Assembly (NCBI RefSeq): GCF_029889905.1
Contig: NZ_JARANZ010000004.1
Span: 1-64,000, forward strand
DNA from: Chromohalobacter sp. 11-W
GTDB lineage: Bacteria > Pseudomonadota > Gammaproteobacteria > Pseudomonadales > Halomonadaceae
Direction: 5' to 3'
Length of the DNA: 64,000 nt
The notes under the pieces are model-generated. The model ran no database searches, was not told the origin of the DNA, and worked only from the letters and a program-made list of their open reading frames with translations. This document shows positions 51,934-61,491 of this stretch, one piece after another. Position 1 is the first letter of the stretch. Each line of letters begins with the position of its first letter. A program made the translations under genes and the position numbers.

Positions 51934-53625
51934 ATGAGCCACGCCACCTCGCCGGTCGTTTCCGGTCCGCCTCTCGAAGGAATGGAGGAGTTCGCCTCGG
52001 TCAACGAGGTGTTCGTCCACACTTGCGGGCGCTTCGCCGACAAGCCGGCGTTTACCTGCATGGGACAAACGCTGAGCTATTCGGAACTCGAACGCCTCTC
52101 GCGGGATTTCGCCGCCTGGCTCAGCGAGGAAACCGACCTCGTGCCGGGGGACCGCATCGCCATCCAGTTGCCCAATGTGCTGCAATTTCCCGTGGCGATC
52201 TTCGGTGCCATGCGTGCCGGGCTGGTGGTGGTCAATACCAACCCGTTGTATACCGAGCGCGAGATGGCGCATCAATTTCAGGATGCCGACGTCAAGGCGA
52301 TCCTGATTCTCGCCAACATGGCCGACAAGCTCGAGCGAATACTGCCGCGCACGGCGATTCGACACGTGCTAGTGACCGAACTCGGCGATATGCATGACTT
52401 TCCAAAGCGCACGCTGATCAATGCCGTGGTCAAGCACGTCAAGAAGATGGTGCCGCGCTACACATTGCCCGAGGCGACGCGTTTTCGCGATGCGCTGACA
52501 CGCGGGCGAGGGCAGTCGAGTGAAGCCGCCATATGCCAGGCCGAGGATGTGGCCGTGCTGCAGTACACCGGCGGTACTACCGGCGTGGCCAAGGGCACCA
52601 TGCTCACGCATCGCAACCTGATCGCCAACATGCTGCAAACGCGCCAGATGATCGCCGGACTGATCGAGGAAGGGCGCGAGACGATCATCGCGCCGCTGCC
52701 CGTCTATCATATCTACACCTTCACGGTGAATTGCCTGTTCACCATGGTCACCGGCAATCACACCGTGCTGATTCCCAATCCGCGCGATATCGACGGCTTC
52801 ATCAAGACGTTGCGCAAGACCGATTACACCGGTTTCGTGGGGCTCAATACGTTATTCAATGCGCTCTGCCAGCGTGAAGACTTTCGCGCTCTGGATTTCT
52901 CGCGTCTCAAACTGACCATTTCCGGTGGCATGGCGCTGACCAAGGCCGCCGCGAAACGTTGGGAAGAGGTGACGGGCTGCGCGATCCTGGAAGGTTACGG
53001 GATGACCGAGACCTCGCCCATCGTATGCGTCAATCCGCCGGATGGTATTCAGTTGGGCACCATCGGCAAGCCGGTGCCCGGTACCTCGATCAAGGTGGTC
53101 GGGCCCGAAGGCGAAGAGGTCGCGCGGGGCGAGCCCGGTGAGCTGTGCGTCCAGGGCCCGCAGGTGATGAAGGGGTATTGGAACCGCCCCGAGGATACGG
53201 CCAAGACGCTGGACGCCGAGGGCTGGATCCGCACCGGCGATATCGCCGTGATTCAGGACGACGATTACGTGCGCATCGTCGACCGCAAGAAGGACATGAT
53301 CATCGTCTCCGGCTTCAACGTCTATCCCAACGAGGTCGAGGACGTGGTAGCCACGCACGAGGACGTGATCGAGGTCGCCGCCATCGGAGTGTCCGACGAT
53401 GCCTCCGGCGAGGCGATCAAGCTCTTCGTGGTGAGTCGCAACGAGGCGTTGGATGCCGAAACCTTGCGTGCCTGGTGCAAACAGGAACTCTCCGCCTACA
53501 AGGTGCCCAAGCTCATCGAGTTTCGCGATGAGTTGCCCAAGACCAACGTCGGCAAGGTGCTGCGCCGCGAACTTCGCGACAGCCAGGACGGCAAAGAATC
53601 GGCGCAGGATGACGGGGCAACATAG
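51934..53625 (+). CDS. fadD: Long-chain fatty acid-CoA ligase
   Basis: A 563-residue adenylate-forming enzyme. Motifs: P-loop YTGGTTGVAKGTML (~210), YGMTETSPIVCVNPP, the hinge RTGDIAVIQDDDYVRIVDRK and the C-terminal lysine in PKTNVGKVLRRE. It activates fatty acids to acyl-CoA at the inner face of the membrane, the entry step to beta-oxidation. Length equals E. coli FadD. Start ATG is preceded by GCGGAGATATACG. Monocistronic, ending before a strong terminator. Confidence 0.93.
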   Translation: MSHATSPVVSGPPLEGMEEFASVNEVFVHTCGRFADKPAFTCMGQTLSYSELERLSRDFAAWLSEETDLVPGDRIAIQLPNVLQFPVAIFGAMRAGLVVVNTNPLYTEREMAHQFQDADVKAILILANMADKLERILPRTAIRHVLVTELGDMHDFPKRTLINAVVKHVKKMVPRYTLPEATRFRDALTRGRGQSSEAAICQAEDVAVLQYTGGTTGVAKGTMLTHRNLIANMLQTRQMIAGLIEEGRETIIAPLPVYHIYTFTVNCLFTMVTGNHTVLIPNPRDIDGFIKTLRKTDYTGFVGLNTLFNALCQREDFRALDFSRLKLTISGGMALTKAAAKRWEEVTGCAILEGYGMTETSPIVCVNPPDGIQLGTIGKPVPGTSIKVVGPEGEEVARGEPGELCVQGPQVMKGYWNRPEDTAKTLDAEGWIRTGDIAVIQDDDYVRIVDRKKDMIIVSGFNVYPNEVEDVVATHEDVIEVAAIGVSDDASGEAIKLFVVSRNEALDAETLRAWCKQELSAYKVPKLIEFRDELPKTNVGKVLRRELRDSQDGKESAQDDGAT

Positions 53626-53654
53626 GCGCGAGGTCGGCCTTGGCGTTACAATTG

Positions 53655-53688
53655 ACGGCTCGCCTTCCCGTGGAGGCGAGCCGTTTTG
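53655..53688 (+). terminator. Intrinsic terminator after fadD
   Basis: ACGGCTCGCCT (53655-53665) pairs perfectly with AGGCGAGCCGT (53674-53684), eight-base loop, then TTTT. It lies 29 bases after the fadD stop and 20 bases before the hrpA start codon. Confidence 0.92.
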
Positions 53689-53707
53689 CTGATTTCATGA
53701 GGCGCCC

Positions 53708-56700
53708 TTGAGCACGACACCGACGAGCGATTCCCACGATCAATTGGCGCACCTGCGCGCGCAACTCGACGACTGCCTGCTGCGTGATGCCCACGATCAA
53801 GGGAGGCGTCTCGACAAGCTGGTAGGACGCGCGCGCGGCGGCAAACCCATCGACCGCTCGCTGCGTGAGATCGAGACGCGTCTGGCGCGCTCGCGCGAGG
53901 CCTTGGCGGCGCGGCGTGCCCAGCCGCTGACGCTGAATTATCCCGAGCATCTGCCCGTGGCCGAGCGGCGCGACGACCTGCTGGCGGCGCTCGACGAACA
54001 CCAGATCGTCGTGGTGGCCGGTGAAACCGGCTCGGGGAAGACCACCCAACTGCCCAAATTGTGCCTCGAGTTGGGACTGGGACGGCGTGGCCTGATCGGT
54101 CACACGCAGCCTCGGCGCCTGGCGGCGCGTACCGTCGCCACGCGCCTCGCCGAAGAACTGGAAGTGCCGCTGGGGGCGCAAGTCGGTTACCAGGTACGTT
54201 TCACCGACCAGACCGATGAACGCACGCTGGTCAAGCTGATGACCGACGGCATTCTGCTCGCCGAGACGCAGAACGATCCGGATCTGATGCGCTATGACGC
54301 GATCATCATCGATGAAGCCCACGAGCGCAGTCTCAATATCGACTTTCTGCTCGGTTATCTCAAGCGCCTGACCGAACGGCGCCCGGACCTCAAGATCATC
54401 ATTACCTCGGCGACCATCGACGTCGAGCGTTTCAGCCAACACTTCGGACGTGAAGGCAAACCGGCACCGGTGGTCGAAGTCTCGGGGCGCACCTATCCGG
54501 TGGATGTGCTCTATCGGCCGCTGGTCCGCGATGCCGACGACGAGGAAGATCGCTCCCTGCAGGAAGGCATCCTGCATGCGGTGGAAGAGATCGAGACCAT
54601 CGAGCGCGAGCGACGCTGGTTCAGCGGGCCGCGCGACGTATTGATCTTTCTGCCCGGTGAGCGGGAAATCCGCGAGACGGCGGATACCCTGCGGCGTGCC
54701 GATCTCCGGGGCACCGAGATCCTGCCGCTCTATGCGCGCCTTTCCAACGCCGAGCAGAATCGTGTGTTTCAGTCGCACACCGGGCGGCGCATCGTGCTGG
54801 CCACCAATGTCGCCGAAACCTCGTTGACCGTGCCGGGCATTCGTTATGTCATCGATCCCGGCCTGGTGCGCATGAGCCGCTATAGCTACCGCGCCAAGGT
54901 CCAGCGGCTGCCCATCGAGCCGGTCAGCCAGGCGAGTGCCGATCAGCGCAAGGGGCGCTGCGGGCGCATCAGCGAGGGCGTGTGTATTCGCCTCTACAGC
55001 GAGGACGATTTCCTGGCGCGGCCGACCTATACCGAACCCGAGATTCAGCGCACCAACCTGGCCTCGGTGATCTTGTCGATGCTGGCGCTCAAGCTCGGCG
55101 ACATCGAGGCGTTTCCGTTCGTCGACGTGCCGGACTCGCGCTTCGTCAAGGACGGTTATCGCCTGCTCTATGAGCTGGGGGCCGTGGAGGCCGACAATCG
55201 CCTGAGCGAGCTGGGGCGGCGCCTGGCCCGTTTGCCCATCGACCCACGCCTGGCGCGCATGGTACTGGCCGGCGCCGAGCAGGGTAGCTTGCGCGAAACC
55301 TTGATCGTGGTCAGTGCGCTGGCCGCCCAGGATCCGCGTGACCGTCCGGCCGACAAGCGCCAGGCCGCCGATCAGCAACATCGCCAGTGGCAGGACCCCG
55401 AGTCCGACTTCATGGCCTGGCTGAATCTCTGGCATGGCGTCGAGCATGCGCGTGAGACGTTGTCCGGCAACCAGCTACGGCGCTGGTGCCGCGACAATTA
55501 TCTGAGTTATCTGCGACTACGCGAGTGGCACGATACCTTCCGCCAGCTCAAGCAATTGACCCGCGACATGGGTCTTGAGTCCTCCAGTGCGGTGCTGCCG
55601 CCCAAGGAAGACGCCCCCGCGACGGCGCATCCGCGTGTCGACGGCGAACGCCTGCACAAGGCGCTGCTCTCGGGGCTGCTCTCGCACCTGGGGACGCTGC
55701 AGGAAAATCGCGAATATCTGGGCGCGCGCAATCGCAAGTTCATGATTCATCCCGGCTCAGGCCTGGCCAAGAAGACGCCCAAGTGGGTCATGGCCGGCGA
55801 GCTGGTGGAAACCTCGCGGCTCTATGCGCGTGACGTGGCGCGCATACAGCCGGCCTGGGTCGAGCCCATGGCCGAGCACCTGATCAAGCGCAGCCACAGC
55901 GAGCCGCATTGGGAAATGAAGCGCGGCCAGGTGGTGGCCTTCGAGCAGGTTACGTTGTTCGGCCTGCCCATCGTCACCGGGCGGCGCGTCGACTATGCCA
56001 AGGTGGCGCCGGCGGAGGCGCGCGAAATCTTCATCCGCCGCGCCCTGGTGGAAGGCGAGTACCGCAGCCAGGCCGATTTCTTCCAGCACAATCGCGCCTT
56101 GATCGACGACGTCGAGGAACTCGAAGACCGTGCCCGCAAGCGCGATATCCTGGTCGACGAGGAGACGCTTTTCGCCTTCTACGATGCGCGCTTGCCGGCG
56201 GACGTCGCCGGCGCGCGCAGCTTCGAGCGCTGGCGCAAGAAGGCCGAGCGCGAAGCCCCCGAGGTGCTCAAGCTCGACCGCGACACGCTGATGGCGCGCG
56301 ACGCCGAGGAGATCACGCAGGAGGCCTACCCCGATGTGCTGGTACACAACGGCGTGCGCTACCCGCTCAGCTATCACTTCGCGCCCAGGCAGCCCGATGA
56401 CGGTGTGACCTTGACGGTGCCGGCGGCGATGCTCTCGCAACTGCCCGAAGGGCGCCTCGAATGGCTGGTGCCGGGGCTCTTGCGCGAGAAGTGCATCGCG
56501 CTGCTCAAGACGCTGCCCAAGGCGATTCGCCGCCAGGTGGTGCCGATTCCCGATTGGGTGGATGCCGCTCTGGCGACGCTGGTGCCCGATGAGCGTCCGC
56601 TGACCGAGGCGCTGGGCGAATTTCTGCGCCGGCGTACCGGCGTGCGCCTGGGCCCCGATGACTGGCACTCCGAGGCCCTCGAGGCGCATCTGATCATGAA

Positions 56701-57691
56701 TCTGCGTGTGGTCGATCACGATGGCAAGGTGCTCGGCGAAGGGCGTGACTTGAGCGCTCTCAAGCAGCGTTTCGACGAAGCGGCGAGCCAAGGCGCCAAG
56801 GCGCTGGCGGCAAGCGGGCCGACGGCCGAGGCGCTGGCCGAGTTGCCGGCGCAGGCGATTCCCGAGTCGCGCTCCACCCAGCAGGCGGGGATTCGCGTCG
56901 AGGCTTATCCTGCGCTGGTCGATCAGGGCGATAGCCTGGCCATCGAATCGTTCGATCATCCGGACAAGGCGCATGCGGCGCACCGCCATGGCGTCAAGCG
57001 CGCGGCGATGCTGCGTCTGCCTGAGCAGGTGCGCTACCTCGCTCGCGAGCTCAAGGGTGTGGACCGCTGCGCGTTGCTGTTCGCCAAGGTGGGCAGCAAG
57101 CAACAACTCGTCGATGACCTGATCGAGGCGGTTTTCCTGCAAGTCGTCGCCGTGGATCCGCTGCCGCGCGATCGCGACGCCCTCGAGGCGCGTATCGAGG
57201 GCACGCGAGGTGAGCTCGTCGCGCATGCCGAATCCCTGGTCGCGACTCTTCAGAAGGCCCTGGAAGGGCATCTGGAGGTAACCAAGGCACTCAAGGGCAA
57301 CCTCAATTTGTCCCTGGCCTTGGTCTACAGTGATTTGAAAGCCCAGATGGGGCGTCTGGTATATCCCGGCTTCATCAGCGACGCCGAAGCTTGGCTAGAG
57401 CAGTATCTGCGCTATATGCAGGCGGCGCTGATCCGGCTCGAGAAGGCGCCGCGCGAACGCAACCGTGACCAGGCCGCGATGCAGCAGGTGCATGAATTCG
57501 AGGAGCGCCTGTACGCGCGCCTCGAGGCCGATCAGCGCGAGGGACGTCGCGATCCATGTTTCATCGAGTTCGGTTGGTGGCTTGAAGAATTGCGGGTGTC
57601 GTTGTTTGCCCAGCAGCTTGGCACCCTGGCGCCGGTCTCGGTCAAGCGCCTCGAACGTCGCTGGGCGGAGCTGACGGGACGTCAGCAGTGA
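53708..57691 (+). CDS. hrpA: ATP-dependent RNA helicase HrpA
   Basis: A 1327-residue DEAH-box helicase, the long HrpA form. Motif I GETGSGKTTQLPK (~105), Ia TQPRRLAAR, II DEAH in IIIDEAHERSL, III SATID, and VI QRKGRCGR are all intact. The C-terminal 600 residues carry the helicase-associated and DUF3418-type regions specific to HrpA. It unwinds RNA and helps rescue stalled ribosomes or process mRNA. The start is TTG at 53708, supported by a GAGG site six bases upstream and the absence of a better ATG before the conserved region. Its promoter must sit within or just beyond the fadD terminator. Confidence 0.94.
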   Translation: MSTTPTSDSHDQLAHLRAQLDDCLLRDAHDQGRRLDKLVGRARGGKPIDRSLREIETRLARSREALAARRAQPLTLNYPEHLPVAERRDDLLAALDEHQIVVVAGETGSGKTTQLPKLCLELGLGRRGLIGHTQPRRLAARTVATRLAEELEVPLGAQVGYQVRFTDQTDERTLVKLMTDGILLAETQNDPDLMRYDAIIIDEAHERSLNIDFLLGYLKRLTERRPDLKIIITSATIDVERFSQHFGREGKPAPVVEVSGRTYPVDVLYRPLVRDADDEEDRSLQEGILHAVEEIETIERERRWFSGPRDVLIFLPGEREIRETADTLRRADLRGTEILPLYARLSNAEQNRVFQSHTGRRIVLATNVAETSLTVPGIRYVIDPGLVRMSRYSYRAKVQRLPIEPVSQASADQRKGRCGRISEGVCIRLYSEDDFLARPTYTEPEIQRTNLASVILSMLALKLGDIEAFPFVDVPDSRFVKDGYRLLYELGAVEADNRLSELGRRLARLPIDPRLARMVLAGAEQGSLRETLIVVSALAAQDPRDRPADKRQAADQQHRQWQDPESDFMAWLNLWHGVEHARETLSGNQLRRWCRDNYLSYLRLREWHDTFRQLKQLTRDMGLESSSAVLPPKEDAPATAHPRVDGERLHKALLSGLLSHLGTLQENREYLGARNRKFMIHPGSGLAKKTPKWVMAGELVETSRLYARDVARIQPAWVEPMAEHLIKRSHSEPHWEMKRGQVVAFEQVTLFGLPIVTGRRVDYAKVAPAEAREIFIRRALVEGEYRSQADFFQHNRALIDDVEELEDRARKRDILVDEETLFAFYDARLPADVAGARSFERWRKKAEREAPEVLKLDRDTLMARDAEEITQEAYPDVLVHNGVRYPLSYHFAPRQPDDGVTLTVPAAMLSQLPEGRLEWLVPGLLREKCIALLKTLPKAIRRQVVPIPDWVDAALATLVPDERPLTEALGEFLRRRTGVRLGPDDWHSEALEAHLIMNLRVVDHDGKVLGEGRDLSALKQRFDEAASQGAKALAASGPTAEALAELPAQAIPESRSTQQAGIRVEAYPALVDQGDSLAIESFDHPDKAHAAHRHGVKRAAMLRLPEQVRYLARELKGVDRCALLFAKVGSKQQLVDDLIEAVFLQVVAVDPLPRDRDALEARIEGTRGELVAHAESLVATLQKALEGHLEVTKALKGNLNLSLALVYSDLKAQMGRLVYPGFISDAEAWLEQYLRYMQAALIRLEKAPRERNRDQAAMQQVHEFEERLYARLEADQREGRRDPCFIEFGWWLEELRVSLFAQQLGTLAPVSVKRLERRWAELTGRQQ

Positions 57692-57740
57692 CAACGCGAA
57701 CCCTAACGACGACACGCCAAGCACACCTGGGAGCACGCTC

Positions 57741-58883
57741 ATGACGCATGCGGTCATCACCGGAACGGGGCTCTACACGCCCCCCAACGCCATCGACAAC
57801 GCGACGTTGGTGGCCTCGTTCAACGCCTGGGTGGATCGTGAAAACGCACGCCATCACGAGGCAATTCGCGATGGCCATCGCGAGCCACTCGAGCATTCGA
57901 GCAGCGAGTTCATCGTCAAGGCCTCGGGGATTCATAGTCGTTACGTGGTCGAGGCGGCGGGGATTCTCGATCCCGACCGCATGCGCCCGCAATTGGCGCC
58001 ACGCGCCAACGACGAGCTCTGCGTGCAGGCCGAGATGGGCCTGGAAGCAGCGCGCCAGGCGCTGTCCAATGCGGCAGTCACGCCCGACGCCCTGGATATG
58101 GTGATCGTGGCATGCTCCAACCTGCAGCGCGCGTATCCGGCCATTGCCGTGGAACTGCAGGCAGCATTGGGCGCTGGCGGGTATGCCTTCGACATGAACG
58201 TGGCGTGTTCCAGCGCGACTTTCGCCATCGATGTGGCCAATAATGCGATCCGTGCCGGCAGTGCCAGGCGCGTTTTGGTGGTCAGCCCGGAGATCTGCTC
58301 GGCGCATCTCAATTTCCGCGACCGCGATAGTCACTTCATCTTCGGTGATGCGTGCACGGCGGTGCTGCTGGAAGCCGATGACGTGGCGCAAGCAGAGGAG
58401 CGCTTCGAGGTCATGAGCACGCGCTTGGTGGCGCGCTTCTCGAATGCAATCCGTAACAATTTCGGTTTTCTCGACCGAGTGACGGAGCACGGAGTCGACG
58501 CCGAGCCGGCGTTCGTCGCTGACAAGTTATTCGTGCAGGACGGGCGTCGGGTCTTCAAGGAGGTGTGTCCGCTGGTGGCCGAGTTGATTGGCACACATCT
58601 CGAAGCGCAGAATGTGGCACCCCGCGATCTCAAGCGGTTGTGGCTGCATCAGGCCAATCGACATATGAATGATCTGATCGCCCGGCGCGTGCTGGGGCGT
58701 GTTCCTGAGGAAAGCGAGGCACCGGTGATTCTCGACCGCTATGCCAACACCAGTTCTGCCGGTTCGATCATCGCCTTTCATCTGAATCGCGACAATCTGG
58801 CCGTGGGCGATGTTGGGGTGGTCTGTTCGTTCGGAGCGGGCTACAGTGCGGGCAATATATTATTGCGGAAGGTAAAGGCTTGA
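57741..58883 (+). CDS. FabH-like beta-ketoacyl synthase III
   Basis: A 380-residue thiolase-fold enzyme. The catalytic triad is visible: Cys in MNVACSSATFA, His in WLHQANRHMNDL and Asn in DRYANTSSAGS. It is ~60 residues longer than housekeeping FabH, with an insert near 25-75, like the Pseudomonas PA3286-type enzyme that condenses medium-chain acyl-CoA with malonyl-ACP. The role is therefore probably shunting beta-oxidation products into fatty acid synthesis; I infer this by length and likeness. The stop codon overlaps the mlaA start by one base, linking acyl-chain supply with phospholipid trafficking. Confidence 0.85.
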   Translation: MTHAVITGTGLYTPPNAIDNATLVASFNAWVDRENARHHEAIRDGHREPLEHSSSEFIVKASGIHSRYVVEAAGILDPDRMRPQLAPRANDELCVQAEMGLEAARQALSNAAVTPDALDMVIVACSNLQRAYPAIAVELQAALGAGGYAFDMNVACSSATFAIDVANNAIRAGSARRVLVVSPEICSAHLNFRDRDSHFIFGDACTAVLLEADDVAQAEERFEVMSTRLVARFSNAIRNNFGFLDRVTEHGVDAEPAFVADKLFVQDGRRVFKEVCPLVAELIGTHLEAQNVAPRDLKRLWLHQANRHMNDLIARRVLGRVPEESEAPVILDRYANTSSAGSIIAFHLNRDNLAVGDVGVVCSFGAGYSAGNILLRKVKA

Positions 58884-59632
58884 TGAAAACGACCAAGTGG
58901 CTGGCCGTGGCATGCATGGTGACGGCGGTAAGCGGCTGCGCGACGCAGGGCCAGACGGAGGCCAACCCCGACGATCCCTGGGAGGGGTATAACCGTAAGG
59001 TATTCGCTTTCAACGACACACTGGATCGCTATGCGTTGAAACCCATTGCTCAAGGATATGATTATGTAACCCCCGAGCCGGTTCAGTCGGGGGTCGGCAA
59101 TTTTTTCAGCAACCTGGGTGAGATTGGCACCACGGTCAACAGCGTGTTGCAGTGGAAGTGGGGCAACGCTGGCGTGGCGTCCGGGCGTTTCGTGGTCAAC
59201 TCCATCCTGGGGATCGGCGGCATTCTCGACCCAGCCTCACGCATGGGGCTCGTCGAGCGCGAAGAAGATTTCGGCCAGACGTTGGCCACCTGGGGCGTCG
59301 GCGAAGGGCCTTACGTGGTCTTGCCGGTGCTGGGCGGGCGCACGCTGCGTCATACCTCGGGATTACCCGTGGATTGGTATACCGATCCGGTGACCTATGT
59401 CGAAGAAGATTCGGTGCGCTATGGTTTGCGCTTCGTCGATCTCATCGATACCCGAGCGGGACTCCTCGACCGCGAGGAGTTGATTAGCGGCGATCGTTAC
59501 AGCTTCATCCGTGATGCGTATCTCCAGAACCGGCGCTATGAGGTCAACGACGGTGAAACGGGCAAAGATCCCTTCGCCAACGGTGATTTCGGCGACGATT
59601 TCGAATACGACGAAGACGCCTTCGCCGATTGA
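58883..59632 (+). CDS. mlaA: MlaA/VacJ outer-membrane lipoprotein
   Basis: A 249-residue lipoprotein from ATG at 58883. Signal peptide with lipobox VSGC (modified Cys at residue 19). DPWEGYNRKVFAFNDTLDRY is the family hallmark, followed by NFFSNLGEIGTTVNSVLQWK and RFVVNSILGIGGILDPASRM. MlaA forms a ring in the outer membrane with porins and removes mislocalised phospholipid from the outer leaflet for the Mla pathway. The acidic C-terminus (DFGDDFEYDEDAFAD) is longer than usual. It is coupled to the FabH-like gene. No mlaBCDEF genes are in the window. Confidence 0.93.
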   Translation: MKTTKWLAVACMVTAVSGCATQGQTEANPDDPWEGYNRKVFAFNDTLDRYALKPIAQGYDYVTPEPVQSGVGNFFSNLGEIGTTVNSVLQWKWGNAGVASGRFVVNSILGIGGILDPASRMGLVEREEDFGQTLATWGVGEGPYVVLPVLGGRTLRHTSGLPVDWYTDPVTYVEEDSVRYGLRFVDLIDTRAGLLDREELISGDRYSFIRDAYLQNRRYEVNDGETGKDPFANGDFGDDFEYDEDAFAD

Positions 59633-59647
59633 TCTCGAGGCCCTTGC

Positions 59648-60787
59648 ATGGCCAACGCACGTACTCTGATCGGTCTGCTCGACACGCCCGGCGCATCGCG
59701 AGATGCGCTGGCGCGTCTCATTGGAAGCGGGCAGTTTGCCGTATTGGCGACGACATCCGTGGACGCGCTACCCGACGACGTGGCTTTGGTGGTGGCCCAT
59801 GTGCGAGCGGTCGCGCGGGATGACTGGGCCATGTTGGCCGCGCGCTGGCCGACCATCGTCATCAGCGAGACTCGCCTCGATGGCGACCTGCTGCAGGCCG
59901 TGGACGCCGGGTTGGTCGATTATCTGGTCGAACCGGAATGCCACGGCGATATCTTGCGTCGCTTGATCGATCGCTCCATCGAACATCATCGGTTGACCCA
60001 GGAGCATGCCCGCGATCGGCAACGCCTGTCCGAGCTCAACGAAAGCCTGGAAACCCATTTGGCTATGTTGCGGCTCGATCAGCAAGCGGGTTGGCAGATC
60101 CAGCGCAAGCTTTTGCCCGCCAATCCGATGACGCTGCATGGCGTGAGGGCCGATTACTGGCTGGCGCCATCTCTTTATCTGTCGGGCGACTTTCTGGACT
60201 TTCAGCGCTGTGATGCGCGCTACAGTTTCTTTTATTTCGTCGATGTCTCGGGGCACGGAGCGTCGTCGGCCTTTGTGACGGTGCTGCTCAAGTATCTTAG
60301 CAACCGCTGGCTGACACAGTGGCGGTCGCAAGAGGCCGAAACCTTCCCCGCGCGCTGCCTGACGGAGCTCAACCGCGAACTATTGGAGACGGGCATCGGC
60401 AAACATGCCACGGTGTTTGCCGGGGTGCTTGACCACGAGCAACGCTATCTCCACTATTCGCTCGGCGCGCAGATGCCGATGCCCTTTCTGCAAGTGGATC
60501 GCGACGTCAGCGTGCTCGAGGGCGAGGGGCCGCCGGTGGGGTTGTTTCCCCATGTCGAGTTCCCCACCTATGGCTGTACATTGCCGCAACGATTCCGCCT
60601 TTGGCTCTGCTCCGATGGCATCTTGGAGTGCCTGGGCGGCGATACCCTCGATCAGCGTCTCGAAGCACTGAAACGCCGGATTGCCTCTTGTGCGTCGGTG
60701 AACGCGTTGAAAGACGGGCTCGTGCTAGGCGATGAATTGCCGGATGATCTCACCGTGATGACTTTGAGTGGATTCGACCATGCATGA
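59648..60787 (+). CDS. SpoIIE-type protein phosphatase with degenerate receiver domain
   Basis: A 379-residue protein. Residues ~1-120 have a receiver-like fold, but the usual phospho-acceptor Asp after strand 3 is replaced (ALVVAHVR) and the strand-5 Lys is Glu (LVEPE), so phosphorylation is unlikely. A coiled-coil linker at ~120-150 leads to a PPM/SpoIIE phosphatase at ~155-375 with metal-site acids in SGDFLDF, FVDVSGHG, LCSDGILE and DDLTVM. It should dephosphorylate the STAS protein encoded next; the two genes overlap by eight bases. The mlaA/phosphatase/STAS order is also found in Pseudomonas, where related genes (rssB-like) affect sigma-factor control. Confidence 0.85.
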   Translation: MANARTLIGLLDTPGASRDALARLIGSGQFAVLATTSVDALPDDVALVVAHVRAVARDDWAMLAARWPTIVISETRLDGDLLQAVDAGLVDYLVEPECHGDILRRLIDRSIEHHRLTQEHARDRQRLSELNESLETHLAMLRLDQQAGWQIQRKLLPANPMTLHGVRADYWLAPSLYLSGDFLDFQRCDARYSFFYFVDVSGHGASSAFVTVLLKYLSNRWLTQWRSQEAETFPARCLTELNRELLETGIGKHATVFAGVLDHEQRYLHYSLGAQMPMPFLQVDRDVSVLEGEGPPVGLFPHVEFPTYGCTLPQRFRLWLCSDGILECLGGDTLDQRLEALKRRIASCASVNALKDGLVLGDELPDDLTVMTLSGFDHA

Positions 60788-61295
60788 AGGGCGTATTCAG
60801 GCGGCGTTCGACGCCGGTGTGTTCGTTCTCAAGCTCAGTGGTGACGTGCGTCTGACGTTATGCGCGACGCTCGATCAGCAGGCGCAGCGCGTGGCCGAGA
60901 GCCCGGGCCTCGTCGCGGTGATGATTGACCTGCGCGAGGCGACCAACGTCGACTCCACGGCGCTGGGTTTTCTGGCCAAGGTGGCGATGGCCGTCCAGGG
61001 GCGTCTCGAACAGCCGCCGACCATCGTCGCTGAGCATCCCGATGTGCGCCGCATGCTCGACGTCATGGGGTTTTCGCGTTACTTCACCTTGCTGGAAGCA
61101 CCGTTGACCGAACCGGCGAGCCTCGATGAGTTGCCACAGGTGAATGCCGATGAGCATGACATGCAGCAACGCATCCTCGAAGCACATCGTATCCTCATGC
61201 GCATGAGCGACCATAACCGCGACGAGTTCCAGCCGTTGGTCGACCTGCTAGAAGAGCAGAAATCCGACGAGGATTGTTCCAAGGCGCGACACTGA
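60780..61295 (+). CDS. STAS-domain anti-sigma factor antagonist-like protein
   Basis: A 171-residue protein from ATG at 60780. The STAS domain at ~1-100 has the phosphorylatable Ser in DLREATNVDSTALGFLAKV. A C-terminal helical extension of ~70 residues (MQQRILEAHRILMRMSDHNR) is not part of a plain STAS domain. The partner phosphatase upstream overlaps it by eight bases. STAS proteins in their unphosphorylated state bind anti-sigma/kinase partners. No anti-sigma kinase is present in this window, so the third component must be elsewhere. GTG four codons upstream is an alternative start. Confidence 0.85.
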   Translation: MHEGRIQAAFDAGVFVLKLSGDVRLTLCATLDQQAQRVAESPGLVAVMIDLREATNVDSTALGFLAKVAMAVQGRLEQPPTIVAEHPDVRRMLDVMGFSRYFTLLEAPLTEPASLDELPQVNADEHDMQQRILEAHRILMRMSDHNRDEFQPLVDLLEEQKSDEDCSKARH

Positions 61296-61491
61296 CGCGC
61301 GGCCTGGCGCGATCGTTTCATCATGCTATCGCCGTGATTCCCGCTACCGACTCCAGTTGCCGACGCTAATCTCGGTCCTCAGCGCGACCGTTATCGGCTA
61401 TGATGAGCGCACTAGCTTTTAGCCTTCTTCATGATCGCGTGCCGAGCCTCCAGGGCGTCGGTGCGTCGACGTACGTTTTTTGGGAGATGTC

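Noticed and set aside
53513-57271. Long minus-strand open frames opposite hrpA (644 and 504 codons)
   Set aside because: They are antisense to a gene with all DEAH helicase motifs, lack family features and ribosome sites, and are typical of high-GC third-position bias.
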